From Argentina anserina (Eukaryota > Streptophyta > Magnoliopsida > Rosales > Rosaceae), in the NCBI RefSeq assembly GCF_933775445.1, contig NC_065877.1, positions 36,220,694 through 36,284,693 on the forward strand: 64,000 nt of DNA, in the 5' to 3' direction. Within the stretch, counting starts at the first letter, position 1. Each line of letters starts with the position of its first letter. The position numbers and the translations under genes are program-made. Positions 26,251 through 39,771 of this stretch are shown in pieces. The notes below the pieces were generated by a model. The model searched no databases and was not told where the DNA came from. It saw only the letters and a list, made by a program, of their open reading frames with translations.

Positions 26251-27275
26251 CTGCACAAATGAAAGAGAATATCAATTCAATTTTGCTCACAAGCCTAAGT
26301 CAATATTTAACACAGAACCTAAAACAGTTCAGTATCAAATTTATATACAAAATATCAAGGGCAGTTAAGAGGTTAAAGTAGATCAGAGACATGTAATTGA
26401 GCATTTGGTTTAGAGGAAAGGGAAGGATTTCAATTTGGTTAATTATGATGCAGCTTGAAACCTCTCTACCTATACATCTAAAGACAAAAGCCATATATAC
26501 TTTTTTTTTTCTTTCTGAAAGAAAGCCAAACATTTTGCCAAGTGGAAAGTAAAACACTTTGAGACGATGGTAATAAGTAAACTGCAGCAGGAATATATAT
26601 TTTCTGCTTCGTATTGCCTTTCATTCTGACATGGTGATATATAAACAGGGTGACTCATGTTGAAAGGGTGACATGCTCTATAGCACAGTAATTTTTTATG
26701 TTATAGATTGAGGATGCTTGCTTTAACAAGGATAAAGATGAACAGTGATCCGACCAATTTGTGTTAATGCTGAGATTATTTTTCATGCCACCAACATCGG
26801 AAAAAGACTCAACCCATAAGGTTTAACATAAAAAGATACATTACTATTGTATTGCCTAAGTTTTTAGTAAACTAAGATGGAGGACACAATCCTCATTTAT
26901 CTTCACTAACACTGCGATACTAATCTTAAAAGAAATATGCATCGAGCTGAAACTGATATTAATCATTACAAGAAAGAAGAAATGGAATTAGTACAGAAGA
27001 AGAGAACCTCAATCATAGTTATCATACATATACAACCCACCACCACTACTATTTGCTAGAGAGCTCAAAACCTATTAAATACACAAAGCAATCATCACAT
27101 TCCTAAGCTCAATCCAATCAAACACATTGCTCTATGCAGACTCGAGAGGATACTGGAGAACCCCAGTTTCTACTTTCTAAGCCCCATCATCTTGTGGCTA
27201 GTTCGGTTACATAACTCACTCATACTATATCACATCATAAGCAACAAAAACTACCACATATTTCCCTACCTCTTG

Positions 27276-28113
27276 TCACTCGTCACAGAGTGATCTCATG
27301 AGCTCGCGCGGTGAACCCCAGATTGGTAAATCGATCAAGGACTGAGCTACATCATCCTCTTCTGCTCGGCACATTGCTTCCACCATGTCACACAAACACG
27401 AAACATCAGCAATAATCGACTCCTGAGCTTCGGCCTGCACAAACGAAACAGGAAACTCAAATAACTTTTTCTTCTTAATTCAAGTCAATTCTACCTATAA
27501 CAAGCTACAATTCAAGTCAATCCAGTATACGAATTTATATACAAAAAGATACAAAATTTCCTAGGGCAATTAAGAGGTTATAAGTAATTCAGAGTAATGT
27601 GAAATGCAAGAGAACCCTAAAAGCCCCAAATTTCTAAATGTTTAAAACCCTAATTCCCAAATTGGTTTCAATTTCTATAAATTCCGCCAAAATTGAAAAT
27701 TCAACTACCTGCAGGAGCAGCTCGTCCAGCGCCGACTCCGAGCTCCCATTCCCGGCGACGCCATTACCGCCAAATGACGCCGTTTGGTCTCGTTCGCTTT
27801 GCTCCAACCGCCGCCGCCGAATTAGACTCGTCTTCTCCTCCATGGCCTTCAGCCTGGTCGTTAAAAGCTCCCACTGCTCAATTTCGGCCTGGTACTGAAC
27901 CTTGAGCTTCAGCAGAGCCTTCTCCCTCCACTCTCTCCGCCGCGCCTCGGCTTCCTCGTCTGCGGCGGAGGACGGAGGCGGTGGGGCGTCGTCACCGCCG
28001 TCGACGTCTAGGCGGCGCTTCTTGGTCCTGTTGCGCTTGTAGACGAAGCCGTCGTCGTCGCGGCGGAGTTCCCACACGACGTCGTTTTCGGTGGCGGATG
28101 ACGTTGGTTCCAT
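27276..28113 (-). CDS. Uncharacterised plant protein with charged coiled-coil region
   Basis: Two exons on the minus strand, 28113-27709 and 27434-27276, join in phase 0 to give 187 residues. I do not recognise a named family. Residues 1-45 include VVWELRRDDDGFVYKRNRTK and a basic stretch (KKRRLDVDGGDD) that could be a nuclear signal. Residues 50-105 are rich in Glu, Arg and Lys and suit a helix or coiled coil (REWREKALLKLKVQYQAEIE). The C-terminus ends LPIWGSPRELMRSLCDE. The splice sites (CAG/GTAGTT and TTTGTGCAG) are good, and decayed copies of exon 2 nearby preserve the same acceptor, which supports the exon. The first exon is GC-rich compared with its surroundings. Confidence 0.75.
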
Positions 28114-28467
28114 TATTGCGAGTGGAGCGGGAAAACCCCCGAAATTTAAGAGAGCCAGAAAAAAAATTGAAGTTTGAGTTTTGGTTTCAAAGGTGTAGAG
28201 AGAGAGTAGAGACTACACTCTTAAATGTGGGGACTCCCCAAAACGATGTCGCATTGAGAAACGACACCCCGTTTTAGCTGGCCTTCTAAATGGAACCTCC
28301 AAATGAACTTCCACTATTGCCCTCTTCCCTATGTGATGCGGATTGTGGAATCCTCAAATAGTCGAGTTGGTAAGCGGAGCTTATTCGGTCCACTGCCGTG
28401 GAGGCTTCATGGAGGTAATTGACGCGCGTGTTTCGCACGCTTTGTTTGTTTTACCCCTTTTATAATT
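28114..28467. other. Promoter and leader of the minus-strand gene
   Basis: Short spacer between the start codon at 28113 and the foldback element. It holds a GAGA-like tract near 28198-28212 and no other feature. Confidence 0.4.
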
Positions 28468-29520
28468 GAGTTTTTTTTACCAACGGTCCCTCAATTCTGG
28501 TGTACCTACCAATGTGATACCTCAACTCTTAATCGTACCAATGTGATACCCAGACTCTAGTATTGCTATCATTGAAGTACTTCCGTCAGTTTTTTTCAAC
28601 TTTTCCGTCATCTTGGTGACATGGCAAGTACGTGAGGCCCACAAAGAGGGTTAAAAGACAAAATTAACCCCATCTGAGAGGAGCAATGTTTTTCTCGCCC
28701 TTTACCTTGAGAAATTTCCCTCCATACTCCTTAATTTGTGTCTCTTATCTAAACTAAAGAACTACCGCCAACCAGTCGACCACAATATGATAAAACCTAG
28801 ATCAATCTCATTTTCTATTTTTACCCTAGCACTTGTTAAACTAACAGAATAAATATAGAAATTTATATGGAACATCTCATTTCTACAATCTCATAAGAAT
28901 ATAGAAATACATAACTTAACGAAATTCAAATACATGTTTAAGTACCATTAGTTCTTACAAGCAAAAATCATGACAGATCAACATAAAAGGTGGCAACTAA
29001 TGGTACTTAAACATGTATTTGAATTTCGTTAAGTTATGTGTTTCTATATTCTTATGAGATTGTAGAAATGAGATGTTCCATATAAATTTCTATATTTATT
29101 CTGTTAGTTTAACAAGTGCTAGGGTAAAAATAGAAAATGAGATTGATCTAGGTTTTATCATATTGTGGTCGACTGGTTGGCGGTAGTTCTTTAGTTTAGA
29201 TAAGAGACACAAATTAAAGAGTATGGAGGGAAAATTGGCGCCAAAATTGGAATTGTTGGGTGTCTTTCTCAATGTAAAGGGCGGGAAAAACATTGCTCCT
29301 CTCAGATGGGGTTAATTTTGTCTTTTAACCCTCTTTGTGGGCCTCACGTACTTGCCACGTCACCAAGATGACGGAAAAGTTGAAAAAAAACTGACGGAAG
29401 TACTTCAATGATAGCAATACTAGAGTCTGGGTATCACATTAGTACGATTAAGAGTTGAGGTATCACATTGGTACATTGATAAGTACACCAGAGTTGAGGG
29501 ACTGTTGGTGAAAAAAACTC
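28468..29520. mobile_element. Foldback (long inverted repeat) transposable element
   Basis: The left arm 28468-28953 and right arm 28995-29520 are near-perfect inverted copies around a 41-bp loop (28954-28994). The ends read GAGTTTTTTT on the left and AAAAAAACTC on the right, followed inward by ACCAACRGTCCCTCAA. The left arm lacks about 40 bp present in the right arm near 29230-29275. The flanking 9-mers are not clearly identical, so the superfamily is open (Mutator-like foldback is my first guess). It has no coding capacity; the 65-aa frame at 29096 lies inside the arm. A transcript through it would form a very long hairpin. Confidence 0.85.
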
Positions 29521-29708
29521 TATCTAGAAAGGGGCTACTTGGGAACATATTGAGCAACGATAACGAAGCTAAAGAATTGGGTGGAGTTTAATTAATTAAT
29601 TCCAGCTACATACGTACGAGGCACGTTTTAAACCGCTACGTCATACAGCATGGGACAGCTCCGCAAAAAAAAAAAAGAGAGGCCTTAGGAACGTATGAAC
29701 CTTGGGAA

Positions 29709-29846
29709 TTTTATTAGTGGGATACTTATGAACCTTAGGAATCTGTCTAAATTCTACAAATTCTACTCTTGGGAGTATTTTATTAGTGGGATACGTATGA
29801 ACCTAATGAATCTGTCTAAATTCTACTTCTGCTCTTGGGAGTTTAT
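29709..29846. repeat. Two-copy tandem repeat, period 69 bp
   Basis: Units begin TTTTATTAGTGGGATAC at 29709 and again at 29778, with a few substitutions between them. They lie just upstream of promoter block copy A. Confidence 0.8.
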
Positions 29847-29847
29847 G

Positions 29848-30030
29848 GAGAGCTCCGCCAAAAAAACTGAGGCATTTGATATACAGTAATATAATATAGT
29901 ATAATAGTGATCCCCAGGCGAGCATCCGCCTATATAGTTGATGAGTCTGAGCCTCTGAGGCATTACCAGAACTTACCTCTGCAAAAACTCATTTAGTTTC
30001 TTTCTCAAATCTATCATTCACTCTCACCCT
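29848..30030 (+). repeat. Promoter block copy A, orphaned from its gene
   Basis: Closely matches 42526-42730, the immediate upstream region of the orphan gene at 42713: shared pieces include CTCCGCC, AAAAAACTGAGGCAT, GTGATCCCCAGGCGAGC and CATTACCAGAACTTACC. At the point of the start codon copy A has ATT in place of ATG, and similarity ends a few bases later in a poly-T tract. It is a relic of a duplicated gene whose coding part is gone. Confidence 0.85.
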
Positions 30031-30539
30031 CAAGCCTTTTTTTTTTTTTTTCTGTTGCGCTAAGTACCGTCTTATTCTATTAAGAAGATTGAGAACCTCT
30101 TAAAAACCCCTCAAAGTCACAAAATTTCAAAATGTTTGCAACATCAGGCTTTCCACGATTTACATGTCAAATTAGCATAAAATTGCTTGGTATTTCCCTT
30201 TACAAAACAATCAAACTATTAAAAAAAATATATATACACACACAAATTGAGCTATTAAATATATAGTATTTGAACAAATAAAACAAAAGACTTATCCATG
30301 AGACCGTGTGTGAAAATTAATTTGGACGAATAAGTTTGTTTTATCATGACAACATGAGTTTGTGTACCCTATCATAAGTTATTATATCAATTCAAATCTT
30401 TATATTAATATGTACCACTATGTATCAGTCATTTGTTTATCTGTTTGCAAATCTCGACCTACAGCACAACGCGGGCATATAACCTCGTTTATCTTCTAAT
30501 TGACAAACTTATTGACAAATGCTTCTGCATATTAATTAA

Positions 30540-30830
30540 TTCCAGCTACAGAAACGCTACGTCCATACAGCATGGGACAGCTCCGCAAAAAAAGAGAGAG
30601 AGGCTCGAGTGGGAGTGGGAAAGTTCTTGTGTGGTGGGGCTATCCGATAAGGACAAAGCAGTCACTGCTTTGGTTATTGTGTTGGAAACGAATGGGGCAA
30701 GAATTAGCAACTACAGAATTATGCAGCCTAACACACTCTCGGTCATTTTCTAACAACCTTATATCTATTATTTAATTATGTATGTATATTATACATTGCT
30801 GTACATAGCTGAAAACCTACTTTTGTATGT
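30540..30830 (+). repeat. Promoter block copy B (upstream part)
   Basis: Begins with a segment (TTCCAGCTACA, then CATACAGCATGGGACAGCTC) also present near 29600-29660, and ends at 30786-30826 with a sequence of about 44 bp (TATTATACATTGCTG, then CATAGCTGAAAACCTAC) repeated at 42413-42458 beside the Helitron 3' end. So this stretch is an upstream portion of the same duplicated promoter region. Confidence 0.75.
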
Positions 30831-33778
30831 ATTTACTAAATATTAAGCGTCGTGAATCGGTACTGTTCACAAGGATTTTCGGTGTATTTACCGTTTTGCC
30901 ATTCTCATTCTCATTCTCATTCTCATTGGTGCTGCACAGTTTTATCGTGGTTTTGTCCTCATATAGTACAACTGAGACTCTTTCTCGAATAAAGATTCAA
31001 ACTTCCAGAGCTAGCCAGCCACGTAAGAGAGAAAGGAACTTCTGATCGATCTATAATCATTCATGCATAGTTCTCCCTTCTATTCAAGCTTTGATCGGTA
31101 TGTCCCTCTAACTTTTTTATTTTCCGATACTTGCTGGGTTAAAAAAGTTCATCATCAAGCCACTTGCTGGGTATCATTGATCTCATCTGCTGCTTCACCT
31201 ATTAGTTTGCTACTTACTTTCTGGGATTTTCGTTTTGATTCTTGATATTCAATATTTCAATCAGTTTGGAAAAGAATCAGCTTTTGATGTGTTTCCAACA
31301 ACTAATTCAACCACCAACTGTGACTATAGTGGAGTAACTATTTCGTTCATCATAGCAATCAGGTTTTCTTTGATCATAGCAATCAGGTTTTAATTGGCGT
31401 TAAACTCAGAATCCAGATCCCAAGTTTTATTTCAGATTAATTGGTACTATTGTCGATTTTGTTTGTTTCATCCTCAGAGATTGCTCGATAGTAAGATTCT
31501 GGGCGCTTTCATCGTGGAATCGATTTTCCTCCGTCATCGGCACAGCAAGATCGGGTACTCTTACTTCTATCGCTTTGGGTGATTGATTTCCTGTTGTTTT
31601 TTTTTCTTTTTCTATTTTGGTTTCTGTTGTTATCTCAATGAGTCTTCCGACTTCTTCGGTTATCTTTTGTTTGTTCATTTGTTCATTGGTTTTGCCATTT
31701 TCGCAGAATCGATTTGTTGGCTGTGGGTTGGGTTGGGTGTTTTCTGTGCTCCAGGTTAACTTTTTTTTTTGTGTGTTGTTGGGTTTGTTTGCGGCTGGCT
31801 TTGTTCATCTTTTGATCTGTTTCGAATAAGAGTGAAATTTTTGTGGGATTAAATGGTTGCCAAATGTCTTATTTGCAGGGGCTAAATCTCAAGCATCGGC
31901 TTGCAGTGGCTCAGGCTTCTTTTGAGTAAGGGAACGATTGTGGAAGTAAGGGATCTTCTCCTGAGGTAATATTTTTCTGGGGTTGTTTTTTATTTATAGA
32001 TTCTTATAATAGGGTTTATTCATAGATCCATTATTTTTTATGATAAAGACTAAATGATTAGATATTTTCATTTGTTTCATATGGTTATTAGTAGTTGCAG
32101 AAGGACAAACCAAACTTAATGCCTAATCGGACCAGAAAAAGATATGAAGTTGTTGGATATTATAGGCATATTTGTAAAAGACGATGGTTATTTTAACTCC
32201 ATATTTATCATATTACAGTATATCAAAATACCAATCAGAAAAGTAAGGACATTGAAATCATCAACTAATATGCGGATATAGATAGGTCATTCTGCGTTTT
32301 TTGGATTTTGGTAAGATTCTCATTTTGTTTCTCCTGCCTCAGATTGACACTCCTCATTTTTATATTGCTTATGAAATTTTCTGGGTGTAATTGGGTTTGT
32401 TGAATCAAGTTTTTGAGCTTTCTAATTAGTTTTTGATAAATTTCTGGGTGTAAGGGGATCGCTCATATCTCGGTTTTTACTTTTTTTTATGGGGTGTTCT
32501 GTTTTTTTTATAAATATTAGTTGATTTGGTGTGTTCATTTTTAATTAACTAGAATGATATAGTTAATGGATTCCTATTATAAATCTGTATTTTTGAGCTT
32601 TGTAATTGGTTTTGAATTTGGTCTGTGTTAGGTTTGCTATGATGTTTGTTGATAGATCATTTATTATTTTTTGGGTTCTAATTGGTTTTCGTTGGTTATT
32701 AGTTCTTTGATTTCTTAGGAGGTCTGTCTGTTTCTATTACTCAATCAATCAGGACAAGAAAATCATTGGCTAATCTAATTATTTGGTTAGCTAATACGGA
32801 TATCATATCACTTGGAAGTCAGCTTACAAGTAATACAGATATCATATGTCATAGAGCTAACTTAGAAGTAGCAGGATAATTATGAGGATAGTTATCTCAG
32901 GAACAATTACCCTCTTTTGTATACATAAATAATTATCTCTTTGATAAAGAAACTTCACTTAGAAGTGTGTAACTGATAAAACACTAACCATGATTGAATA
33001 TGTATCTATTATTCATTAAAAACGAATAGAGAAAGTGATTTTGACCAAAATTAAGGCATGGAAAGTTGAAAAACGATGAGCAATATGGTAATTTTTTGAC
33101 ATAATCAAATGTAGTGTAAGTAGTTTGATTCTTCTTGAAAAGCGTTTATAAATTTGGATTTGTATTTGTTTTTTGCACCTTGGGTTTCATCTCAGTCAAT
33201 CTTGGTTTGCTTTTAATTTTTTGATATCTCATGAGTCTTATACATAATAGTGGCTGCATTTTCCCTATGAATTTGACAATAGATTGAGGTATGCTTAATT
33301 AGTGGTTTACAGTGTTCAATCAGTTTTATTGTGATTAACAATCATGTAATTGCTTTGTAGGTATCTAGAATATATCTTCTTCGTTTCACCTTGAAAAGGT
33401 TATAAGTTGTTGGTTTTCTTACTAATTATACTTGAAGTCACCTAGGGTTGGTGAAGGTACTTTTATGGATGTATCCACCTGTAGAGTTCTAACTTTTCTT
33501 TACCGATTTCGTCTTAATTACTATTTACTAATCCTGTGTTTCTCCCTTGGTTGCAGATTTTATGCACCTTTTTGGTCGTCGGTTGAGCACACTCCAGCAG
33601 CTGTTTGTTCCCTTATTGGTCTTGGTCTTGCTGCTCTTCTGTATATATTCAGGTTTTATGTTATGCGTGATTTGTTTGTTTATTTGTTGTATTGGTTGAT
33701 GTATATTTGCTGTCATTGCTATATGTTTCATTCCTGCTATTGATTTTGAAATGCTATTGTCGGTTTTGTGTAGGCGGT

Positions 33779-36700
33779 ATGGCCCCTGGTAAAAGAACAT
33801 CAGTGAGAATGAGGTTCTTTCAAACAAATGTGTTTGGTTCTGACCAGGAACTTGATGCAATTAGAGCAGAGGGAACAACAACTGGTGGGGGTGTCGTTAC
33901 AGCAGGTCTATTTTTAGTACATTTAAATAATAAGCTGATTATAATACACCATACCAAGAGTAAAACAAGCCAATCACTTAGTGAATGATATTTTATTAAA
34001 TAGAAATTGGCTGGAAAATAGAAATCTAATTATATTTGTTTTAATAACTCAAAAACAAGTACTTTTAGGTCTTTGTTGATTTTCTTTTTCATATATGAAG
34101 TCTTTTATCTTAAGTACAAGTGTAGCACACCAGCCACGAAACAAAACTTGGTTATCTTTTAGATTGCAAATCATTTTTATTTTATTGTATCTTAATCTAA
34201 CTTTTTGATTTTTCCTTACATGTCATTGTATCTCAGCTACAGGGAATAATCAAGAATTTGGTGCGTTTGTGATGCAAGATGCACCATCTGAAGAACATGT
34301 TGATGCATCAGGTATTAGTTCATGTACATGTGTAAGTTGGTTGGGAGTGTTCAAGTTGGATGATGATTTATTGATGTGTTTGTCGTAGTTCGGAGAAGGA
34401 CGAGGAGAAAACGTAAGGGTGGAGAGTGTTCTGTGGGCACAGGTGACTAATATTGTAACTATTTCTATTGAAGTAAAGTGGATCATTGCAGTTTTATTGA
34501 ATTCTATAGTTTATATGATTGGCTTTGTCACTGTTTTGTGAACCGTGTTAACACTTCTGTTTTAATTAATGCGTACTCTTTGTTGTGTGAAAGTATTGTA
34601 TGATGAAATCTAATTGTGTAAGTGAAAAATTTTCTAATATGCTTATTTTGTTACTCATTGGTGATGAGTTCATTGTGTAAGTGACAAATTTGTTGTTTTT
34701 ATTTTGTTTTGAGAAGCGAGTGGATTTCTAACCAATTTAACTAAAACTATTGCAAATGGTGTTAAAGTTATCTTTTAATAATGTATCACTTCTGGTCATT
34801 GTATGTTGTTTGCTTTGTATATGTATTTATCGGCAAATATCCTGGTAATTTCATTGCTTAATTTGCTTTAAAAAAAAACTTTCCTTAAATGTAATATTTA
34901 CAATCTTTGTTCCATGTAACAGCAGTGGTGTCTGGAGGCCATTGTAACAAGAGGACAAGAGTGGGTTTGTTAACTGATACAGTTGATGGTTCTAAATTGA
35001 TTACTGAGGCTGATGTTGATTCTGAATGTGAAGTTAGTAAATGTATAATAGGTATGATTCTATGGTGGTTTTATCTTCATTATTGTTGGATAATAATGAT
35101 AATAAAGATAAACACACATGAGAATTTGTCAGACAAGTTAAAACTAACTAGATAATAAAGGGGATACATTGTAAATGCATAGTTTGCAGTTTTTAACTTA
35201 ATTCTGTAGTGTTTTTCTTTTTTGTATTATTTTGTTCGTTCATTTGTCCTTTAGTTTCTCTATTCTGTTGTAAAGACAGTACATTCTTTAACTTCCTATA
35301 GGTTTTGTATTGTGTTATGTTTTGAAGTGTACTATAGTATTTATGGTGTCTTCGTGTCTGTTTTGCAGTTAATGATGATACTGTTAGCTCAAGTCCGTAT
35401 GGCCAGGCATTCTATCAGAGAAATAGAACAGGTTATGCATATTATGTTTAGTAAATGAAAGTGATTTTCCTTGATACTTAACTGTATTTGCTTATTTTCA
35501 TAGGTGGTGTGGTTGAATACCATGATGACGGTGATGACATATATCAGTGTGGTTTTTGTGATGCAAACTTTTGGTATGGAGAAGCCATTAAACGCAACTT
35601 GAAAAGTAATCATATCATTTATACCGAATGTTGTCAAAAAGGACGTGTCAGACTTGAATGTGTTAGGCCGACTCCTGTGTTGCTTGATGATCTATTAAAT
35701 CCAATGAATGGTCGAGAGAGTGTACTGTTCAGAAACAATATTCGTATATACAACTCTATGTTTGCTTATACTTCCATGGGCGCAAAGATTGATTATAGTA
35801 TAAATAATGGATCTGCTCCTTATGTGTTCAAAATTTGTGGTCAAATTCATCATTTAATGGGTTCTATGTTGCCACAAGAGGGTGAAACTCCTAAATATGC
35901 TCAGTTGTACATCTATGATACACAAAATGAAGTAATGAACCGTATGGATATTTTGAATAATGCTCATGTTGTACAAGTGAAACCAGAAATTGTTGCTACC
36001 TTGATTCAAATGTTTGATAATCACAGTGAGTTATGTAGAACTTACCGAGCTATACGAGATAGATTTCAATCAGATGGCATACCTTCTTTAAACATGAGAT
36101 TTGTTGCCGCACAAACATCTTCACGTAACGATAGGCAATATGAACATCCTATAACTGATGAAATTGGGGGTTTAATAGTTGGTGATATTGGGGAATTTCA
36201 TTCAAATAGAGATGTTGTGGTTCAATCTAATGATGGCCAACTACGACGAATTTCAAAAATACATCCCAAGTACATGTCATTACAATATACATTGTTATTT
36301 CCTTATGGAGAAGATGGATTCAATATAAATTTGACATTAGAACCACTTCCTGGGAAAGAAGATGAAGAGAAAAATTCTATGTCAATGCGAAGCTATGTAG
36401 CATATTATCTTCATGATAGAAATAATAGTATGAGCACATTATTGAAAGGTGGACGATTATATCAACAATACTTAGTTGATGCTTATGCAACTGTTGATGA
36501 AAACCGTTTAGACTATGTCAGGGCGAACCAAGATAAAATTCGAATTGAATTAGTTGATAAGGTTTATGCTGCTGTATCATCTGGCATAGAAAAAAGTAGT
36601 GGTATTGGACAAAGAATCATTCTTCCCAGTTCTTTTACTGGTTCACCAAGAGATATGATGGAAAATTATCATGATGCTATGGCTATATGTCGTCAATATG

Positions 36701-39700
36701 GAAATCCAGATTTATTCATAACTTTTACTTGCAATCCTAAATGGATTGAGATAGAGAGGTATTTTCAAAAACACCCTGGTTATAAACAAGAAGATAGACC
36801 GGATATAGCCTCACGTGTTTTTCAAATGAAACTAAAAGATATGATTGGTTACATTAAATCAGGTAAACCATTTGGCCCAACAAGAGCACATGTTCATACT
36901 ATAGAGTTTCAAAAAAGAGGGTTACCACATGCTCATATATTATTTTGGTTGAGAAAACCAAATAAATGTTACAGTCCTAATGATATTGACTCAATTATTT
37001 TAGCAGAATTACCAGATAAAAATGTAAATAAAGAGCTTTTTGATATTGTTAGTCAGCATATGATGCACGGACCATGTGGACCTATAAATTTACGCTCTCC
37101 TTGCATGCGGGATAAGCGTTGCTTGAAAAATTTTCCTAAGCCATATTGTGAGAATACTATATTCGAAGGAATTACTCCTCCTATATATAGACGCCGTAAT
37201 GATAAGACGAAATTTACAACAAAAAACAGAATTGAAATTGGAAATGATTTTGTTGTTCCTTATAATGCAGAGCTTTTGTTAAGGTATAAAGCACATATCA
37301 ATGTTGAACTATGTTCACAATCTATATTAGTTAAATATTTGTTTAAATACATTACTAAAGGTCCTGACAGAGCTCGGGTTTTAATACATGGAGAGAGGCA
37401 TGATGAAATTCAAAATTATCTCAATTGTCGCTATCTAACTCCACATGAATCTGCATGGAGATTATTTGAATTTTCAATTCACTCTAGATATCCTGCAGTA
37501 CAACATTTAGAAGTACATTTACCGTCAAAGCAACATATTGTTTTTAAAGAAACAGATTCTGTCAAATCATTAATAGACTATCAATCACTTTTGCCTACAA
37601 CTCTAACTGCTTGGTTTTTAGCAAATAAAGATTACGAATTTGCACACGAGTTGACTTATCCTCAAATCCCAACAAAATTTGTTTGGAAAGCCAAAGATCG
37701 ACTATGGCAACCAAGACATCGTTATGAAACAATAGGACGATTGGCCTATGTTAATCCTGTTTCTGGAGAAAGATATTTTCTAAGAATGTTGTTAAATGTT
37801 CAAAAAGGATGTTGCAGTTATCAAGATATTCGAACTGTCAATAATGTCGTTTATTCAACATATCAAGAAGCATGTCAAGCTTTAGGTCTACTAGGTGATG
37901 ATAAGGAATGGATTGATGCATTAGTAACGTCTTCTGTTGTTGCAACTGGATTTCAAATGAGACAGTTATTTACAACAATTATTTTATTTTGCGAAGTTAG
38001 TAATCCAAAAAAATTATTAGATACATTTTGGCCTCATATGTCTGAAGATATATTGTACAAAGTTAGATCAGAATTAAGAAATTCAAATCTAATTATAGCA
38101 GAGTGTGAACTAAAAAATAAACTCTTATTTGAATTAGAAAAATTATTCAATTTGTCGTCATCTTCATTAGAAAAATTTAACTTACCCATGCCGAATAATG
38201 ATGATATCTTAAGCTTTGACAACAAACTTATACGGGAAGAACTTAGCTATGATTGCAGATTATTAAGAGAGCAACATGATACTTTTATCACACAATTAAA
38301 TATTTGCCAGAAAGATATTTATGATTATGTTATATCAGCTGTTACCAATAAAAAACCAGCGACTGTATTTGTTCATGGTTGTGGAGGAACAGGAAAAACA
38401 TTTTTATGGCACACAATAATTAGTAAATTACGTTCTGAAGGTAAAATTGTATTAGCTGTTGCTTCATCGGGTATTGCATCATTATTACTTCCAAAAGGCA
38501 GGACTGCACATTCCAGATTTAAAATTCCTCTTGACATGGACAAATATAGAAATTGTAAAGTTAGTAAAGGAACAGATGTCGCTGAGCTGATGAAGAAATC
38601 AGACTTAATAATTTGGGATGAAGCGCCTATGTGTGACAAACGCTGCTTTGAATCATTAGATGAGTGCTTACGTGATATTCTTAAAGAAGTTAATCCCGTT
38701 AATGCGAATGTACCGTTTGGTGGGAAACCGATTTTATTAAGTGGTGATTTTCGACAAATATTACCTGTGGTTACTGGAAAAGGAAAAGAAGAAATTATTC
38801 AAGCCTCTATAAATTGTTCTAAATTGTGGAAATCATTTAAGATATTTCACTTGACAGAAAATATGAGACTGGCAAAAGCGGGTTTAAGTAATATTGAGAA
38901 GCAAGATATAACTGAATTTGCGAATTGGATGTTACAATTAGGTGAAGGAAAAATTGCAACAAATTTTGACACAACTGATATGGATGTAGCATGGATTAAA
39001 ATACCTAACGATTTATTAGTACATAGTTCATCAGAACCAATTGAAGCAATTTTCTCTGCTACATATCCAAATTTCAGTTTGAATTATAGTAACAAAGAAT
39101 ATTTAAGAGAACGCGCTATTGTGACTCCACGAAATATAACAGTTACTGATATAAATAATTATGCAGTTAATTTATTACCAGGTGATACAAAAAATTATTT
39201 AAGTTCGGATACAATTGCTAAAGACTCTGGTAGTAGTGAAAATGTTGATATGTTATATCCAACTGAATTTTTAAATCAACTTGAATTTAGTGGTGTTCCT
39301 ACACATGAATTAATTTTAAAAATTGGTATGCCTATAATGTTATTAAGAAATTTAAATCAAGTTTGTGGATTATGTAACGGCACTAGATTAATAATAACAA
39401 AATTATTTGATCAGTTAATTGAAGCAGAAATTTTAACAGGAAATAATATTGGTGAGCGAGTTTACATCCCGAGAATTGTTTCTAAGGGTAATGAGTATAG
39501 ATGGCCATTTACATTTAGACGACGACAATTTCCTATAAAACCGTGTTATGCAATGACGATAAATAAAAGTCAAGGTCAATCACTTAATCAAGTCGGGGTT
39601 TATTTACCCGAACCTGTTTTTACCCATGGCCAATTATATGTCGCTGTTTCAAGAGTCACTTCTAAAAGTTGTTTAAAATTTTTGATACGCAATACTGATG

Positions 39701-39771
39701 ATATACCAAATAATTATACGAAAAATATTGTATTCAAAGATATATTACAAGAAATAATTAATCAGCATTAG
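33779..39771 (+). CDS. Helitron Rep/helicase (HUH replication initiator fused to PIF1-like helicase)
   Basis: Six coding exons, all joined in phase 1: 33779-33905, 34237-34311, 34389-34442, 34923-35051, 35369-35431 and 35504-39771, giving 1571 residues. The start MAPGKRTSVRMRFF follows a plausible leader acceptor. The Rep domain has the HUH motif GLPHAHILFW (about residue 622) and the two-tyrosine motif YLFKYITKG (about 760), the residues that nick and join DNA in rolling-circle transposition. The helicase has Walker A GCGGTGKT (about 1108), Walker B LIIWDEAP and the C-terminal QLYVAVSRV. No stop or frameshift interrupts it, so it may still be autonomous. The gene is AT-rich, unlike the host genes nearby. 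Upstream non-coding exons are likely. Confidence 0.9.

Larger units (their letters stand above)
22750..27275. repeat. Decayed tandem array derived from the 3' flank of the gene at 27276-28113
   Basis: Several landmarks recur in the same order. One starting ACCAAACTA-G appears near 23511, 23912, 25738 and 26866 (last copy AGTAAACTAAG). A landmark followed by ACATATACAACACACCAC or close variants appears near 23783, 24222, 25858 and 27007. One containing CCCACTTTCTACTT appears near 24350, 25983 and 27142. The upstream landmark GATTTCAATTTGGTT occurs near 22762 and 26426. Copies are diverged by substitutions and small gaps. I infer repeated local duplication of about 0.4-1 kb segments that include the last exon and 3' flank of the minus-strand gene. 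Confidence 0.75.

Noticed and set aside
29096..29293. 65-residue frame as a transposon gene
   Set aside because: It lies wholly within one arm of the foldback element and is broken in the other arm by the gap.
28468..29520. Assigning the foldback element to Mutator by a 9-bp target duplication
   Set aside because: Flanking 9-mers (TTTATAATT and TATCTAGAA) do not match well enough; superfamily left open.
33432..33743. Hydrophobic frame just before the Helitron Rep/helicase gene
   Set aside because: It lies in the T-rich leader/intron zone; hydrophobic codons come from the T content.
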